64,000 nt of DNA from Spirogloea muscicola. Taxonomy: Eukaryota > Streptophyta > Zygnematophyceae > Spirogloeales > Spirogloeaceae. The number at the start of each line of letters is the position of its first letter. The stretch's first letter is position 1. Both the position numbers and the translations under genes were made by a program. Below are positions 34,001 to 45,934 of this stretch, piece after piece. Below the pieces are notes generated by a model. It ran no database searches. It was given only the letters and a program-made list of their open reading frames with translations, and was not told the origin of the DNA. The stretch is from assembly GCA_009602725.1 (NCBI GenBank), contig WELB01000030.1, forward strand, positions 200,304 through 264,303, in the 5' to 3' direction.

Positions 34001-34541
34001 GCATGGACGCATGGCAGGTGGTCGTCGAGCCCGTCAGAGAGCGTCGCGACGGAGCACACTGATCGGCGACCAGGGTGGCCGCTGATCGATAATTCAGCAA
34101 CTGGGTATGTGAGGGAGCTCACCGCGCAGGTGGCGAGCTGCAAAAAAGGCCGCAAGCTGGTCGTCGGAGCCACCCGAGAAGGCCATCTTGGCGACCTGCT
34201 GCTGCAATTGGACGTCCGCGTGGTAGTCGCAGCACCCCAGGCTGGAATACGCGCCGCCGTAGAGCTTCATGCAGAAGGGGCCCGCAGGGGAACTGCGGCA
34301 CAGGCCCAGCTGCGAGCGCCCCACGACCAGAGCTCCCATCAGGGCGGCCATGCCAGGCACAACTGTGACGGAGACATGGTCTCTTCCCGAGACCGAGGCG
34401 CTACTGGCGAGAGCTGACCACACGGAGGAGCTGGCTACGGCCGCAAGACCAGCGGAAGGGCTCACAGAAGTCCTCGCAGATGGGTGCGCCAGCGCAGTCC
34501 TGACGAGCAGCAGCGCGGCGGCCGCTATGCGCGCCAGCCAT
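31058..34541 (-). CDS. HIPL-type protein (folate-receptor-like + glucose/sorbosone dehydrogenase domains)
   Basis: Minus strand, many exons. N-terminal Cys-rich folate-receptor-like domain: LGLCRSSPAGPFC, GGAYSSLGCCDYHADVQLQQ (about 34310-34180), LPLLCLGSYCDGAYAACAG and FCASPYQDRCFSG (about 33930-33700). Propeller: ICLDRVDNQYYLGML (33620), GERGLLGFALHPNYLVNGRF (33290), NHNGGHLL, YYMSGDGGGAGDIFNFAQRV, ALGLRNPWSCTFDRDNGDFL then CADVGQ, and EEIDVMEAGGNFGWHMFEGA (32445). End: SWGEDYNGDPYMLTPSGVYK (31690). Same order as Arabidopsis HIPL1/2, secreted and often GPI-anchored; substrate unknown. A long proline tail (PPPPPRPPPPP) from about 31600 replaces the anchor and runs into Ser/Thr repeats after an inserted LINE end. 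The start is unresolved: candidates are ATG 34351 or an upstream exon near 34541 by the single N at 34780. Confidence 0.8.
31085..31460. repeat. GGTGGA hexanucleotide repeat coding the HIPL tail
   Basis: Imperfect (GGTGGA)n on the plus strand, split by the 65-bp LINE 3' unit at 31277-31342. In the HIPL frame one side reads as polyproline and the other as Ser-Thr repeats, because the inserted unit changes frame. Confidence 0.85.
31277..31342 (-). repeat. LINE 3' hairpin unit inside the HIPL coding repeat
   Basis: AGTGGCACTCCCAATGGGGG, GCTGCGAAAAGCCAGCCC and AATTGACAAAGG match the copy at 49538-49602 almost base for base and the copy at 25913-25990 closely. In the HIPL frame it reads LSILFGLAFRSPCPHWECHF. 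Confidence 0.85.
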
Positions 34542-35144
34542 CTGCCGCGGCGAGCGGCCGCCGGGGCGCGGCTGCCGCCCCTCGCCGCCGAGGAGCCATG
34601 GCGCGCTCGCGGGCCGTCGGGCCAGGCTGCGCTCGGTCAGCGGCACTCGGGCGTGCTGGCCATAGCCGGCTCGAGCGGCAGCCGCGGCTCTGGGCCTGCC
34701 CCCCGGGCCTCCCAGGGCCTGGGGGCCAGCTCCGGCGGCGGAGGGGGGGCTCGAACCCGAGTCCTCGGCTGGGCTGGCTNGCCTTCCGCGCGCCGCACGC
34801 GCAGCACGTGCTGCGCAGGACCACACGTGCACGCGGCGCTCCGCGCCAAGGATGCCTTGTCGCGACGCGCGCGCGGCCGCGGCCGCGGCCAGAGCGCCGC
34901 ATCTCGCGGCGCTTTTGTCGCCGCATGACTTTTGTGTCGCCTCTGTTCGGCGCACCTGCGGCGACCCCGGCGTGCGGCACGTGCTCGCACCAGCTCGCGC
35001 AGCCGCCGACTCTAGTACGACGGCGGCCCGTGACCTCCATCCAGTCAGTCCGACTTGCACTTACTTACTGACTGGATGTTAGTGCGAGCCCACTTGCTGG
35101 CGTCGTGAAGATCAGTATCCTGCATTTTGCGCCATTCGGCCCCT
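34542..35144. other. GC-rich region with a single-N joint (34780)
   Basis: It probably holds the HIPL promoter. Alternating Arg/Ala/Gly/Pro frames in all six frames point to composition only. A palindromic pair CCAGTCAGTCCGACTTGCAC / TTACTGACTGGATG lies at 35041-35075. Confidence 0.35.
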
Positions 35145-35860
35145 TCACACCTTGTCCATGCCTTTGGGCTGGCCTCTCACAGCAACTGCTGTCAATATGT
35201 TTTCTTTCCACGGCCAGCCTTCCGCTAGCTTGTCAACTATTTCCGCACTTCTTCTGCTTCTTCGTCCGGGCTGGCTGTTCACAGGCCGCCGCTGTTGGGA
35301 ATGCCACTTTCTCTGGAAGAGCTTACTTCTTACGCTCCAGAGTGCCCGGAGGAGCCCCGCAGCTTGCTGCTCGGAGTGAAGCTGATTCCGGGTGGAGCTC
35401 CCTCTCCCAGGCGGCAGCTGGGCGGCCACACGACGCGGCGAGCAGGCCGGGGCTTCAAGCAGCGTGGCCAGCTCCCAGCAGTGCGTTGGTGTAACGGACT
35501 CGTCACTAGTAGCATGGTGTTGAAGTGGGTTTGGATACTTGTAAGTAGTCGTAGAGACGATGCTGCGCTTGGACAATACTCCTATAAGGGACGTTTCACC
35601 ATCTGGGCAGCACTATCGACAGGCCAGAATTTCGGGCATCTGGCCTGACGACGACGCCGCCACGGCCACCGCCGGGCGGAGATCCAGGGCACCTGACGAT
35701 GGCGGCGGCTCCGCGTCTGGGACTAAGGGCTCCCTCTCCTGGATCAGACATATATAGACGGACGGCCTAAGTGCCAAAAAGTGTCAAAGGCAAGCACATC
35801 AACAGAAGTACATCACCTGCTGGTAAGCTGACCTGCTCGATAACCACGAGTCAGCACGTT
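35145..35860. mobile_element. LINE 3'-end debris, two orientations
   Basis: GGGCTGGCCTCTCACAGCAA at about 35168 and GGGCTGGCTGTTCACAGGCC at about 35269 are plus-oriented hairpin units; GGAAGAGCTTACTTCTTACG at 35318 matches sequence at 46112 and 50311. At 35775-35850 the block GGCAAGCACATCAACAGAAG...TACATCACCTGC matches the reverse complement of the LINE 3' UTR after 45503. No coding remnant is clear. Confidence 0.5.
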
Positions 35861-36740
35861 AGAGGTCGCTGACTGATACCCATGAATTGGCTGGCGAATG
35901 ACAAATCTCTTGCCACCAACTTAAAGCTCTACCAGCTTCTGGTGCACAACATGACACTGACTTGCCTCGACTGCAAATGGCAAGGCAGGTCTTATGCTCT
36001 CAATGGTGATGTTTAAAAGGAAAGATGGGGATCCTCTTATCAATCTGACGTGGATTCAAAAGCACGCAAAGCACAGCTTGACTTGCATAGTGTCCAATTA
36101 AGTCCAATTGTCTTGCTTGTAGCCTTAGTAGTGCTAGCTTCCTGGTGATGTCAACGTATTGCATGTCCTTTGTAGGTTTTGAAGAAATCACCTCCAATAG
36201 ATCACTAGGGCTACTTAATGCCGTACTCCTTAACCAAAACAGTGAGGTGACTCGTTCAAGGTGTGCAAATATTTTGGTAAAGATGCAATAGGAGCCAGGG
36301 CTAATTGGCAGAATGTAAGTAGCAATACTCAGGAAAGGAAACGATGCTGCATGACATGAAAGCTGTCTACTTCAACAAAGACTCGATACCCAAACGCAGT
36401 GGCTTTAGCAAGCTGGATAAGCCATCAGCTAGCTGCAACCTAGCTGTGACTACCTGTGCAAGCAGATGGCCCCTACTTGCCTTGCAACATATTCTGGTCC
36501 AAATGCGTCAGCAATGTCTGTGCCACATAGGATCATCTGTCCGCGACACCGTTGCTGGACATACTCAAGCAGAAAAGTCATCAGTAAGGTCAGGCCTCTA
36601 CAGGCTGGGGGGAAAGAGGAGCCGAGCAAGAACTCAGTAGTCCTCCGCATGCTTTGCTCAGCATCAAACTCTGCATTAGGCAAGTGATTGCACGCTCAGC
36701 AATTGTTCAAACTACTGGAAGCCAGCGTGCACCTGAGCGG
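35861..36740. other. non-coding stretch downstream of the OCIA-domain gene
   Basis: Low GC, many short frames, no homology recognised. The 3' UTR of the OCIA-domain gene is expected at its right end. Confidence 0.4.
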
Positions 36741-38672
36741 CTAATGAAGGAGCTTATCGGCATCCTCTCTGGACTGCTGCAGCTGCTGTTGTCCTGCTTG
36801 GCTGCCTTGCCATTTCAGGTACTGCTGCCGGCTGGCCTGGCGCCGATCCTTGGGATCCATGTGACTCCGCCGCCGCTCACGGGTGCCCTCGTCGTGGCCA
36901 GCTGTCTGCCCGTCGAGTTCCTCCGAGCTCGTGAAAGTGAATGGGTCAGCAAACATATCATCAGCGGCTCCTGCCTTTGGGGCCTGAATCAAGTGGCACA
37001 CAGGTCTCCTCAACATTCTATGTGAAAAGAGGACATGTCAGCAAGTATGTCAGAGACTCGGCCACATTTGAGAACATGGGCATAATATTGCTCAGGAGCT
37101 AATGTCTAAGATTGGAATTTACCGAGCAAGCACTGTAGTTTGCAGAGGACCATATACACTAAGCGTGATAAAAGACTGACCAGAAATTTTAGTTTCCATG
37201 CCTTGGCAGACCTTTGCTTTCTGTCTCAAAGATGAATACAGCTCGCAAGAAATTTGATCAGTGGACTCAGGGATGGTACCAAATTGACTGCTCAAGTGGC
37301 TTCGTCTCACCTGTGAGGATCTTTGTCGTTGCAACTCAGGTTCTCGAAGCTGTTGAACCTGCTCTGCCCTGCCCACATCCGCCGTTTGCCAAGAGCCGTG
37401 ATCCAGGCCGTTTGCCCCCACCATGCCACCTTGTTGCACACCATAGTCCAGACTGTCTGTTGCCTGGGGCGGTGTGCCAGGGAATGGCAGCCGCGGCGGT
37501 GCTCGATATCCGTTCTCGTCAAGGGCAGGCTGGGCAGACCCAGCAGCCTGACGCCGCTGCTGAACCATCTTAAGGGCCGGGTGGTTGGGGTTGTCTGCCT
37601 CAAGGCTGCAACCATGCACAGCGCACAGACGATGGCCATCCAGCAACACAGCACAGCATCAGCCAGACCTATAGTCCTGCAAAGCAGATGCAATGGGCAT
37701 TGTGGAAACAAAAGGGAGTCACCGACATGGCAATGAGCTCGCCACATATCGGGCTGTTCTCCAGCTTGAGCAGCTGCTCAATGCATTTGGCCTCGCCGCC
37801 CCGCTGGGATAGCCCGCCCAGCCCCAGCGCCAGCACTGCTTGCATGCACCAATTTGCATGGGCTGGCCATCAGCATGAGGGTCTGACAGCAAGCTCTATA
37901 GAGGTTGGCAGCTGTCTGTGTGATTACATCTGGGCAGCGCCACAAGCTTTGGCATACCAACATTAATCATGTGACGTGCGCCGCTGCTAGGGGATGTGAA
38001 TGTTGATCGCAGGAGGCCACTAGCTCGGGCTTCAGACGTGACTGGTGAGGTCGTGACTGTACCGAGCACAGAGACGCCCCTTACAATAAAGCTCCTCCTC
38101 TCCGTGACTGCAAGCAAGTATGGCGAAGCAGGCCTTGGACGTCAGCGACACCTGAACAATGTGAATGTGTGCTGGAAGGACTTCAAGAGCTCAGAGTGTC
38201 TCTACTTTAAAAGAATCTGGCTTTGCAGTCTGGTGCTTGGCCTTTGGTTTGTAACAAAGGGTTGCAAACGTCTGGTGAGCGCTGGCAGGGGATCAGGCAG
38301 ACCGTGACGCAGTGAAACAACTTACACCACCACCCAATGCAGCTGCCAGTGACAACACCCTGCAGCCAGCCGGACCGCACCGAGTCACGGCACCCCACCA
38401 GCTCCTTGACCTCAGCTGGCGTCAGCTTGTACTGCGTGCGGCCAGGGCGACAGAGTGCCACAGTCACAGCGCTCAGCCAAAATTGGACAACAAGCAACCA
38501 ATTGTTAACCAACTTAAAATTGCGATGCGAAGGTGGAGAAACGCTGGGCAGCCTATAAGCCCACCTCATTGCGTGCCTCATATAGGCGGCCCATAAGCTG
38601 CGCGAGCGGCCGTGGCCGAGTCTGCGCAGCTCGAGTTGGCAGTGGAGCCTGCCGTTGCTCAGAGGTAGCCAT
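36741..38672 (-). CDS. OCIA-domain membrane protein (OCIAD-like)
   Basis: Exon 1 is 38672-38565 (MATSEQRQAPLPTRAAQTRP...LMGRLYEARNE, 36 codons). Exon 2 starts at 38431: YKLTPAEVKELVGCRDSVRS then GWLQGVVTGSCIGWW. A middle exon (38120-37940) is less certain. Next comes LALGLGGLSQRGGEAKCIEQ, LLKLENSPICGELIAM (about 37830-37725). The C-terminal exons start LEADNPNHPALKMVQQRRQ (about 37605) and end ...REDADKLLH at 36741, rich in Gln and charged residues. The pattern LTxxE...EC...S...G, hydrophobic segment, then C-x4-L-KLENSP is that of the OCIA domain (OCIAD1/2), small inner mitochondrial or endosomal membrane proteins with prohibitin-linked roles in animals. Two hydrophobic segments are expected; localisation is inferred. 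Some middle boundaries are approximate. Confidence 0.6.
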
Positions 38673-39130
38673 GGGGAGGCAAGACCCTTGAACCCCTCCC
38701 TTTCCTCTGCACTGGTCAGCCCGACTCTGAGCTCCGCCGTCCGACTCAGCTGGGCTTGGCTTCAGCTCCTCGATGCAGCTGCTCAGCTCGCTCGACTCGT
38801 GCTCGTGTGCTCAAGAGCGAGCATGCTGGCTAGTATGTGCCGAAGCCCGGGCAGCGGATGTGCATGGCATCGTGAGTGGGAAGGCGGGTAGGGCAGCACG
38901 AGAGAGAGAGCCAGGCGGGACAGAGTGCAAGAGGGCGACTAAGCGCTGTTGAGGTCGAGTGCGCAAGTGAAAGAAGGAGAGTGCGAAGAAGGCGGTGAGG
39001 ACGAGACACAGAGGTGGAGATGAAGGAGCGCGTCAGAAGGGGGCGATGGCTGTGATGAGGGAGTGGGGTGGGGACTCGGGGCCGCGCTGAGCGAGAGAGC
39101 GAGCGAGCGAGCGCGCGCGCTTGTGTGTGT
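38673..39130. other. upstream region of the OCIA-domain gene
   Basis: GC-rich at first, then purine-rich (GAGAGAGAG, GAAGGAG). No gene seen; presumably promoter. Confidence 0.35.
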
Positions 39131-39135
39131 TTAAG

Positions 39136-39145
39136 GGGGGGGGGA

Positions 39146-39198
<53 letters not shown>

Positions 39199-39199
39199 N

Positions 39200-39294
<95 letters not shown>

Positions 39295-39295
39295 T
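39136..39295 (+). repeat. (GA)n microsatellite with one unresolved base
   Basis: About 75 GA units preceded by GT and GC dinucleotide runs and a G-run; the N at 39199 marks an assembly problem. True length is unknown. Confidence 0.95.
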
Positions 39296-39367
39296 TAAGC
39301 AAGAATTAAATGGAGCGAGCGAGTGAGGCAGAGGTATGGAGTGTGCATGAAGTGATGGAGGGCCAGA

Positions 39368-39445
39368 GTTGCCAAGTACAAAGGCGAGCACATTGACAGA
39401 TGTACATCACCTACTACTAAGCTGACCCGTTCAATGACCAACAGA
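39368..39445 (-). mobile_element. LINE 3' UTR fragment
   Basis: GCCAAGTACAAAGGCGAGCA, CATCACCTACTACTAAGC and TGACCCGTTCAATGACC match the reverse complement of the 100 bases following the LTRGY stop at 45503. No coding part is present. Confidence 0.65.
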
Positions 39446-39972
39446 GGGCACTTTCAAGTGGGCAATTTCTTGATACGCGGGCTTTTTTAAAAGGAACAGG
39501 ATGCGGCTGCTGGAACAGAAAGAGCGGCTGTCAAAGCCAGCCATGCCAGGGCAGAAGGAAAGACGTTGCCAAGAGAGGGCGGTGGCTGGGAAGGTGCATA
39601 GAGAGTGTATTCATGACCATAGCTTTGGAGCCCCTGCGCTCGCTGCCGCTGGGCGTACCGTGCCTGTGATGGCGGGTGGGCATGGGGGAGCGGCAGTGGC
39701 CCGCCTTACTCGAGCTCGGTGGCCGCCAGCTCCTCACAGCAGGTAGCCTCGGCCGGGCTTTCAGGGATGCCCGCAGCGACCCGAGTGGCTGGCCGTCAGA
39801 CCACCACGACCCATTGGTCATGCCGGGCCCACACGTCTCTATCCAAGACGGCTTGGGACCTGCATTGCTCGTGAGGTCTCGTGGCACAGAAGGCAGCCCA
39901 CAAGGCTATGCCGGCTGTCAGACTCCTGCAAGACGAGCAGCCGCACGGCCATGCCGGCTTGGCACGAGGAGG

Positions 39973-42668
39973 ATGGCTTACCAGAGCCGGCGAGGGAGCG
40001 CAGGGGCGGCCCACGCTCCTGCCGAGCGCGAGGCGAGCCTCTGCGACAGCAGCGGCAGCAGCGAGGCCGACGAGTTCGAGTTCATGCCGGAGCTCGCTCA
40101 GGCTGAGGTGGAGCCCTCGTGATCTCCGGCGCCATTGCAGTAGCAAAGCAGACCCATGGACAGCTCATGAAAACCTAAATACTATCCTGTGAATCGTAAG
40201 CCGTGTACCTCGACTGCAAGTTGCTGATCTTCATGCCTTATGAACGAATTATAATCCTATTGCGCAAGTTTCATGAACTTCCGACGTCCATGGGTTGCCA
40301 TAGGCGTCAGTTAGCAAGTCCTCCACTTATTGACTACCTCAGTGCTTCCACCTGACAGATCACTGTGGCGGGCCACCGCATACGGCTGATCCAGCCCAAG
40401 GACGTAGACGAGGTTATTGAAATGTACATCAGGCAAGGTGCACTGCAGGCGGCCATCGATTCTAGTCGCCATCCATTGTCACAGGAATTTGCACCAAGAA
40501 TAACCGCTCTCTATGTGCCCAAAATTGCTCTAAGTTGGCAATCATAAGTTGCCTATCTATTGTACTTGAAGTGGACTAGGATGATTGCCTCACTGCTGAG
40601 GAGATGGCTGACCACGTCTTTGTGCCCGACAACCAGGCTCTCACAACCTGATGTCTCCAGGCTCTCGCAATCTGATATATAATGCTCTCAGCTGGAATAG
40701 ACCGTTTTGTTTGTGTGGTAGGCCGGATGGACAGGGACCCCTACTGGTGCAGGCTCTGGCCATCTGCAATTGCGCTGGCGGAGGAGGTCAGCCATGCACG
40801 TTCCCTGGGTTTGATATACTTCGAGCTCAATATTTGTGCTAGACGTTGAAATGCAGCTGCTTCCCAGTGCAGGGCTTGTGCACTTGTGAAGCTCTGCTCA
40901 AATAGCAACAATGTGCTTCTTGACAACTCCTTCTGCTGCCTTCTATCCATGCGCAACTATGCTCTCATCTTCCAGACACACGGCGCTGCAGATCCTGCTG
41001 CATCCTGAGCTGGTGGCTGGTCGAAAGGTGTGCGACCTCGGAGCCGGCCTCGGTGAGCCTCGGCAGTCGCAGACTGGACAACGAAGTCCCAACTGGCATG
41101 CAGAGAAGGGGCTTCTGCGAGCTCGGTCCGATCTCAAGCTAGGAGTGAGAGGACTACAGACCTGGAATGTGCTTTAGCTGGGCCATTCGAGCTCATACCC
41201 TCCTGATAGCCTGTGCAGGCTTGGCCGGGCTTGCTGCTGCCATTGCTGGAGCTTCTGAGGTAGACTTCTTCCTCGAGCCCAGCAGCCATATAACATCACT
41301 AGCTTTTTGATGTGCAAGTATCTGTAAATCATGGTCTATAAATGTGTCGGAAGCTGTTAGATGGCCAATGTCTAGCAGCCCTACAGTGTGAGCCAGAGAG
41401 CAAATGACAGATTTTAATGCATCCCCGTTGCCAAGGCGCAGGTTGTGCTGCTCGACCGCGAGATTGTGGCGCTACAGTGTGCACTGTTGACAGCCCATGC
41501 GAACCTGCCGGGGCTCTCCACCAACCTCCCGCTCCTGCTCCCACTCCAACCGTCGCCCTCGTGGCCGGCAGTCTACCCCGCCGCGCTGCCCTCACACCTC
41601 CCCGCATCCGCTCTGCCCCTCAACTCCATGCTCCCCATCAGCGACCTGCAAGCGCGGACAGACGCCTCACTTCAGTCAGCAATCAAGGACTCAGATGCGA
41701 GTTGTACTCCTACAGCATCAAGCAGAGGCTCGAAGCTCGCTAGCAATCTGTCAGACAGGCCTGGAGTGTTAGCTCCTTGCAATGCAGGATCAGATGATGC
41801 ACCCAATGATGAGCCTTGGCCAGGGAGCCATGAAGGCTCTTCTTGTCCTGCCTACCGTGAATCCCAGCAAAGAGGTCCACTGCTGATGAGGGCAGAGGTT
41901 TTTGATTGGGGAGACAAAGATGCGTGCATGGAGTTTGACGTGGTAAGCTGCCAAGTCTGCAATACCTACACTGTGATTGTGAAGTTGCTCTGCAGCAGGG
42001 CTTGCAAATGTAGCCTTAGTCGTACTTCTCACACTTGAGTCCTGCGGAGCAGGTGTTGGCCTGCGACGTCTTGTACGAGAAGCCAGCCGTCGACCTCATT
42101 GCTGACTTGGTCCCTCGTCTTTTGAAGCCATGGTATGACGACTTGCATCATAACTGGTACTTTTCCCAGTCTCAGCATTAGTGCCGTTCTTCAAGCAGCA
42201 GGTGATGCCAGGAACAACTGCTGCCACAAAGTTTTCCCCCAATGGTGGGAATAGCATTGACAGTACGAACTTCGTGAACCTGGCCCCAGTGACAACTCCC
42301 TCCTACTGATTAGCGATCCGGTGGAGAGGAACCCCAAGAACAGGGAGCGCTTCGTGGACATGATGGACGCTGCGAACGGCCCAATGCTCCTGGTGAGTTG
42401 CCGGGGTAGCAGCAGTGGTTTCAGAGCCACCGAGCTTTGATATGGCTGGTGGAAGTTAGAAATGCTGACCAGGCTCCTGTGATTGCTCCTAAGAGATCGA
42501 CATTTTCATGAAGAATAAAGCGAGACAATCGTTGGGTTTTCACAAGCTGAACGGTCCTGTAATTTGCAGGAGCTCCAGAGCATGGAGACAAGGATGGCTG
42601 TTATGGACAACAGTGCTCACCCCGTTGAGCTCCTAGCATTTGCAGGCAGAACGATTGGGAAGTCATAG
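39973..42668 (+). CDS. METTL21/Methyltransf_16-type protein methyltransferase
   Basis: Exons: 39973-40107, 40359-40437, 40722-40786, 40992-41052, 41219-41259, 41442-41942, 42053-42132 (or slightly shorter), about 42264-42392 and 42570-42668 (TAG). Motifs: DPYWCRLWPSAIALAEE (the family W-x-P/S-A region), the SAM-binding ILLHPELVAGRKVCDLGAGL-GLAGLAAAIAGASE, VVLLDRE, AEVFDWGDK, FDVVLACDVLYEKPAVDLIA and LLLISDPVERNP. These place it in the seven-beta-strand methyltransferase-16 family, which methylates lysine on proteins such as HSP70, eEF1A or ETF-beta; the substrate here is not predictable. A Ser/Pro-rich insert of about 100 residues (exon 6) splits the Rossmann core after strand 2. The N-terminal 45 residues are low complexity. 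The exon 7-8 join is not phase-resolved. Confidence 0.8.
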
Positions 42669-43416
42669 CTTCCCATGGCTGTCTTAGGCACAAATGAGCC
42701 CTGATTTGGTTGCTGCATCTTCAAGGGGGAGCATTCCAGGTTTTGCTTGGACCACTCGGAGTTGAATGCGGCCCAGCAAGGTGGACATAGGTGAGCAGAG
42801 ATGGTCTTCCTGACTTAGCAGGTAAGGCATGGGGAGCGATCAACCTTACACGTTAGCCCTCATGGTGCCTTTATTGTATCATTTGTCAGCTAGTTATGCA
42901 TGGGCGAGCCTAGGTGAACACAAGGTGCTGAGCACTTTGATTAGCACTGCTGTAAGTACTCCACGGCAGGCAACAAGATGCCACTTTTGCAGCACAGCAG
43001 TGCACGCTCAGTCTTGTCCTTCGTTCTGTGTGACGCAAGCCAGGATAAAGGGGGAGGTATCGGCACAGGTTGAGGTCACAGGCTCCAAAACGATACTGAA
43101 GCATCTGTATCGTTGTTGCTGTATGTGTTGCTGCAGTGATGCGCTCGTTTGCTGTTGCCATAATGGAGTGCAGCAGTGAGGCGCGCGGTGGTAACCTTCC
43201 ATCTGGACTGGTTAAGGCAGGAAGGGCTTGCCGAGCACTGTGTCAAGATGTGCTATGAGCTGTGAAAGTAGCACACAGCACTGGTTCTTACCTCTCTAGT
43301 CGGTCTAAGCTTTGGCATAGTACACATGGTTTGCTGACTTGGTGCAATCTCATGTGCGAATGGTCTTATCTCTGCTTGCCTATCTGCACTGTCATGACTC
43401 AAAGCTTGCTGCAGCC
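42669..43416. other. intergenic region, no gene seen
   Basis: Convergent 3' ends of the methyltransferase (+) and SDR copy A (-). Short frames without homology. Confidence 0.45.
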
Positions 43417-44955
43417 TTAAACTTCAGAACCCCAGAGGCGGACTAGGTGGCCTATCTCCTGCTCCATGTTCAACTGGATGACCTGGTCCCTTGCGTCACT
43501 GTCGCCAGCCGCAATGCCAGCAATCACTTTTCCAATGCCAAAGCTCAGCTCCGTCTTCCTCTTGACAACCGTGCCAATTCGGAACTCATTCACTCTGACG
43601 GCTTTGTCCCTCATCTCGCCTCTCACTGCTATGCTCAAGCCCCTGCGGAGAGACCACGAGTGCGGAAGGACGCCACGTTGCGGTCATGGCATCACACACA
43701 GCTCAGACAAGTGCCTTTGGTTGCTTCGTTGAGCTTGCCTCACTCCTCACCTTGCCCAACATGACAATGTGTGCTACTCTCTTGGTAGTGTCTGAAGAAG
43801 TTCAAAGATTATGCACAAGGACAATGCACAAGGACAGATTGGCGGTGTCTGCAGATGGCCAAGAATTTGCACAAGGACTTATGGGCCTCGAGGGTAGCAC
43901 ACGTACCAGAGCGCGGCGGCGCCAATGGTGGTGAAGCCAGCTCCATCCATGAAAGATCCCCCGAGGCTCCCTGAGATGAACGTGAATGACGAGCCTGCGC
44001 GGTCCTGCAGGCGCGGCAGAAACTTGGTGGCCACCACGTAATGTGTACCGCAGCACTCACTGAGCGCCTCCGCTAGGAAGCTCAGCGGCTTGTCCCCAAC
44101 AACGGGCGTGTTCCACACTCCTGAGCCGAGGCTTGTGACGACCTGGACGGTGTCCACGCACGTGTTGAGCACGAGGTGGGTCTTCAAAGACAGGTCACAG
44201 TAAGCACAGTGCAGTTGCGTCTAACACGTATGACTAGGATAATTTGTTTCTGTCTGCAAGAGCATGCGTAGTCACACTCCTGACTCCAGAAGTGGCCAGC
44301 CTATCTTCAGTCCAAGCAGCAGCTGCAGTTGGAGGCCAGAGCAAGCTCGAGCATTTGCAGTCCATATGCAAGCCGAGAAGATGACGTACTCACGTGGTCA
44401 AGCTGGCCATCCAAGTTCCCGTCAATGTACTGCATGCCCATGGACAACAGAGGAACATCGCTTCACATTTGGGCAGTGCAGAAGGCGAAGCGAAGAGCGA
44501 TCAGACTGAACTACAAATCTGAGCTCAAATTCCGTAGTATGTCAGCCGCAATTTCATCTTACGAACTTGGGCAGTGCGGGAGTGGCCAGGGAGATGGGCT
44601 GCAAGCTGGTGCGGCCCTGGCGCAAATCACCTTGAGGATGTACCGCGCGCCCTCCTCGCTGCTGACGTCCACCTTGACGAGGTGCAGCTCCTCCGTCTCG
44701 CCGCACTCGCTCCGCAGCGTGTCCAGCCGCTGCGCGTTGCGCGACGGCACCACCACGCTGTACATGCAGGACCAGAGGAGCCCATGTTAGCGGATGTCGA
44801 GAGGTGGGCACTGCAGCCGATGACCGAACCGCGAGCGGTGATGGCGGCAGCGGGGAAGGCCAGAGGGAAGCGTCGCCTCACGTGGCGCCACCGGCGAGGA
44901 AGCTGCGCACGATGCCCGAGCCGACGGTGCCCGTGCCGCCGGCCACCAGAGCGAC
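43417..44955 (-). CDS. SDR-like protein, copy A (diverged)
   Basis: Minus-strand exons: one starting at 44955 (VALVAGGTGTVGSGIVRSFL), one near 44770-44640 (VVVPSRNAQRLDTLRSECGE, LHLVKVDVSSEEGARYILK), a short exon near 44400, one near 44160-43905 (VTSLGSGVWNTPVVGDKPLS, THYVVATKFLPRLQ, FIS-GSLGGSFMDGAGFTTIGAAA) and 43642-43417 (GLSIAVRGEMRDKAVRVNEF...WGSEV). The GGxGxxGxG loop and the DV after strand 4 identify an NAD(P)-binding Rossmann fold of the short-chain dehydrogenase type. The usual catalytic YxxxK is replaced by FTTIG, so catalysis is doubtful. The first exon (probably a transit-peptide exon in GC-rich 45.0-45.3 kb) is not identified. It is the most diverged of four tandem paralogues. 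Confidence 0.75.
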
Positions 44956-45244
44956 CTGGCGGCGCTCTGCGGCCGCGCGGCCGTGCCGTGAGCGGCTGAC
45001 GGGCTAAGCCCGTCCCTCAGCGGCAATGCGCGCGAAGCCCACGACCGCGCAATGCAGCTCCGCCAGGAGTGCGGCCGCGAGCGGGCGAGGGCGCCGCCGC
45101 GGCCCAGCGGCGGCCGCTGGCGGCGGCAATGTTGAGGATGGCGACGGATAGATGGGAATCAACGTCGCGTCCTTGACGCCATTCTGGGCGCAGCGGGGAG
45201 GCGGAGCGGGGGAGACCTGGCCTTGGAGGCGCGCGGACGGCCCC

Positions 45245-45253
45245 GGCGCCATG

Positions 45254-45293
<40 letters not shown>

Positions 45294-45295
45294 GT
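45245..45295 (+). repeat. (GCC)n trinucleotide repeat
   Basis: About 14 GCC units upstream of SDR copy A; reads as polyalanine. Possibly 5' UTR or the first exon of copy A on the other strand. Confidence 0.85.
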
Positions 45296-45434
45296 GAGGG
45301 GGGAGCCTGGGTGTCTACCGCTGCTGGGGGGCCACGTGGGACGGCGCCGCGTGGCCGGGCCGGCCGATCACGGCAATCATGGGGGATGCCCACTTGGGGC
45401 GAGCCGGGAAGTACCTCCCGAGGCGCTTGCGGCC

Positions 45435-45765
45435 CACAGGCGGGGACACCCCCCCTTTCATGCATCGATCAGTGACCTTTATGTTTTGACCCGTGGTTAT
45501 TGAGCGGGTCAATCCGCTGTAGGTTATGTAGATCTTCAGATGTGCTTGCCTTTGTACTTGGCCATTTGGCCTTACATTTGTTTCTTATACACGAAATTCC
45601 TTCCCCTCCTGGGGCGGTGTCCGTAGCTGCTTGGTTTCTTTGTGTGCTTGTTTCTTAGCGCTTCCCCTGGCCCCCTTCTCGTACTCTGTTCATTTTGTTT
45701 TGGGCTGGCTTTTCAGCCCCTGTCCTCAATGGGCGAGCACTTTCTCCCTCCTTTGCTTTTGGGAC
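45435..45765 (+). mobile_element. 5'-truncated LINE end (LTRGY stop, 3' UTR, hairpin)
   Basis: The frame HASISDLYVLTRGY stops at 45503. The next 110 bases match those after 8585. At 45700-45750, TTTTGGGCTGGCTTTTCAGC then CTCAATGGGCGAGCACTTTC is the hairpin unit in LINE orientation. It gives the order stop, 3' UTR, hairpin in a single copy. Confidence 0.75.
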
Positions 45766-45934
45766 CTCTCGGCCAGAATGCTGCTCTCGTTCAGTCGTGC
45801 AGCGCTCGTAAGCTCTGCTATCCATCGGCGTGCTGGGCGCACCAAGGCTGGCCAGCGGCTTCTATGGCGGCGCTCCGGCTCCCCAAATTGGCTTGTCGGA
45901 TTGCTCAACCGTGGGTACCATCGTCACACTGTTA

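Noticed and set aside
39068-39391. Frames of Arg-Glu or Ser-Leu dipeptides
   Set aside because: Translation of the (GA)n microsatellite.
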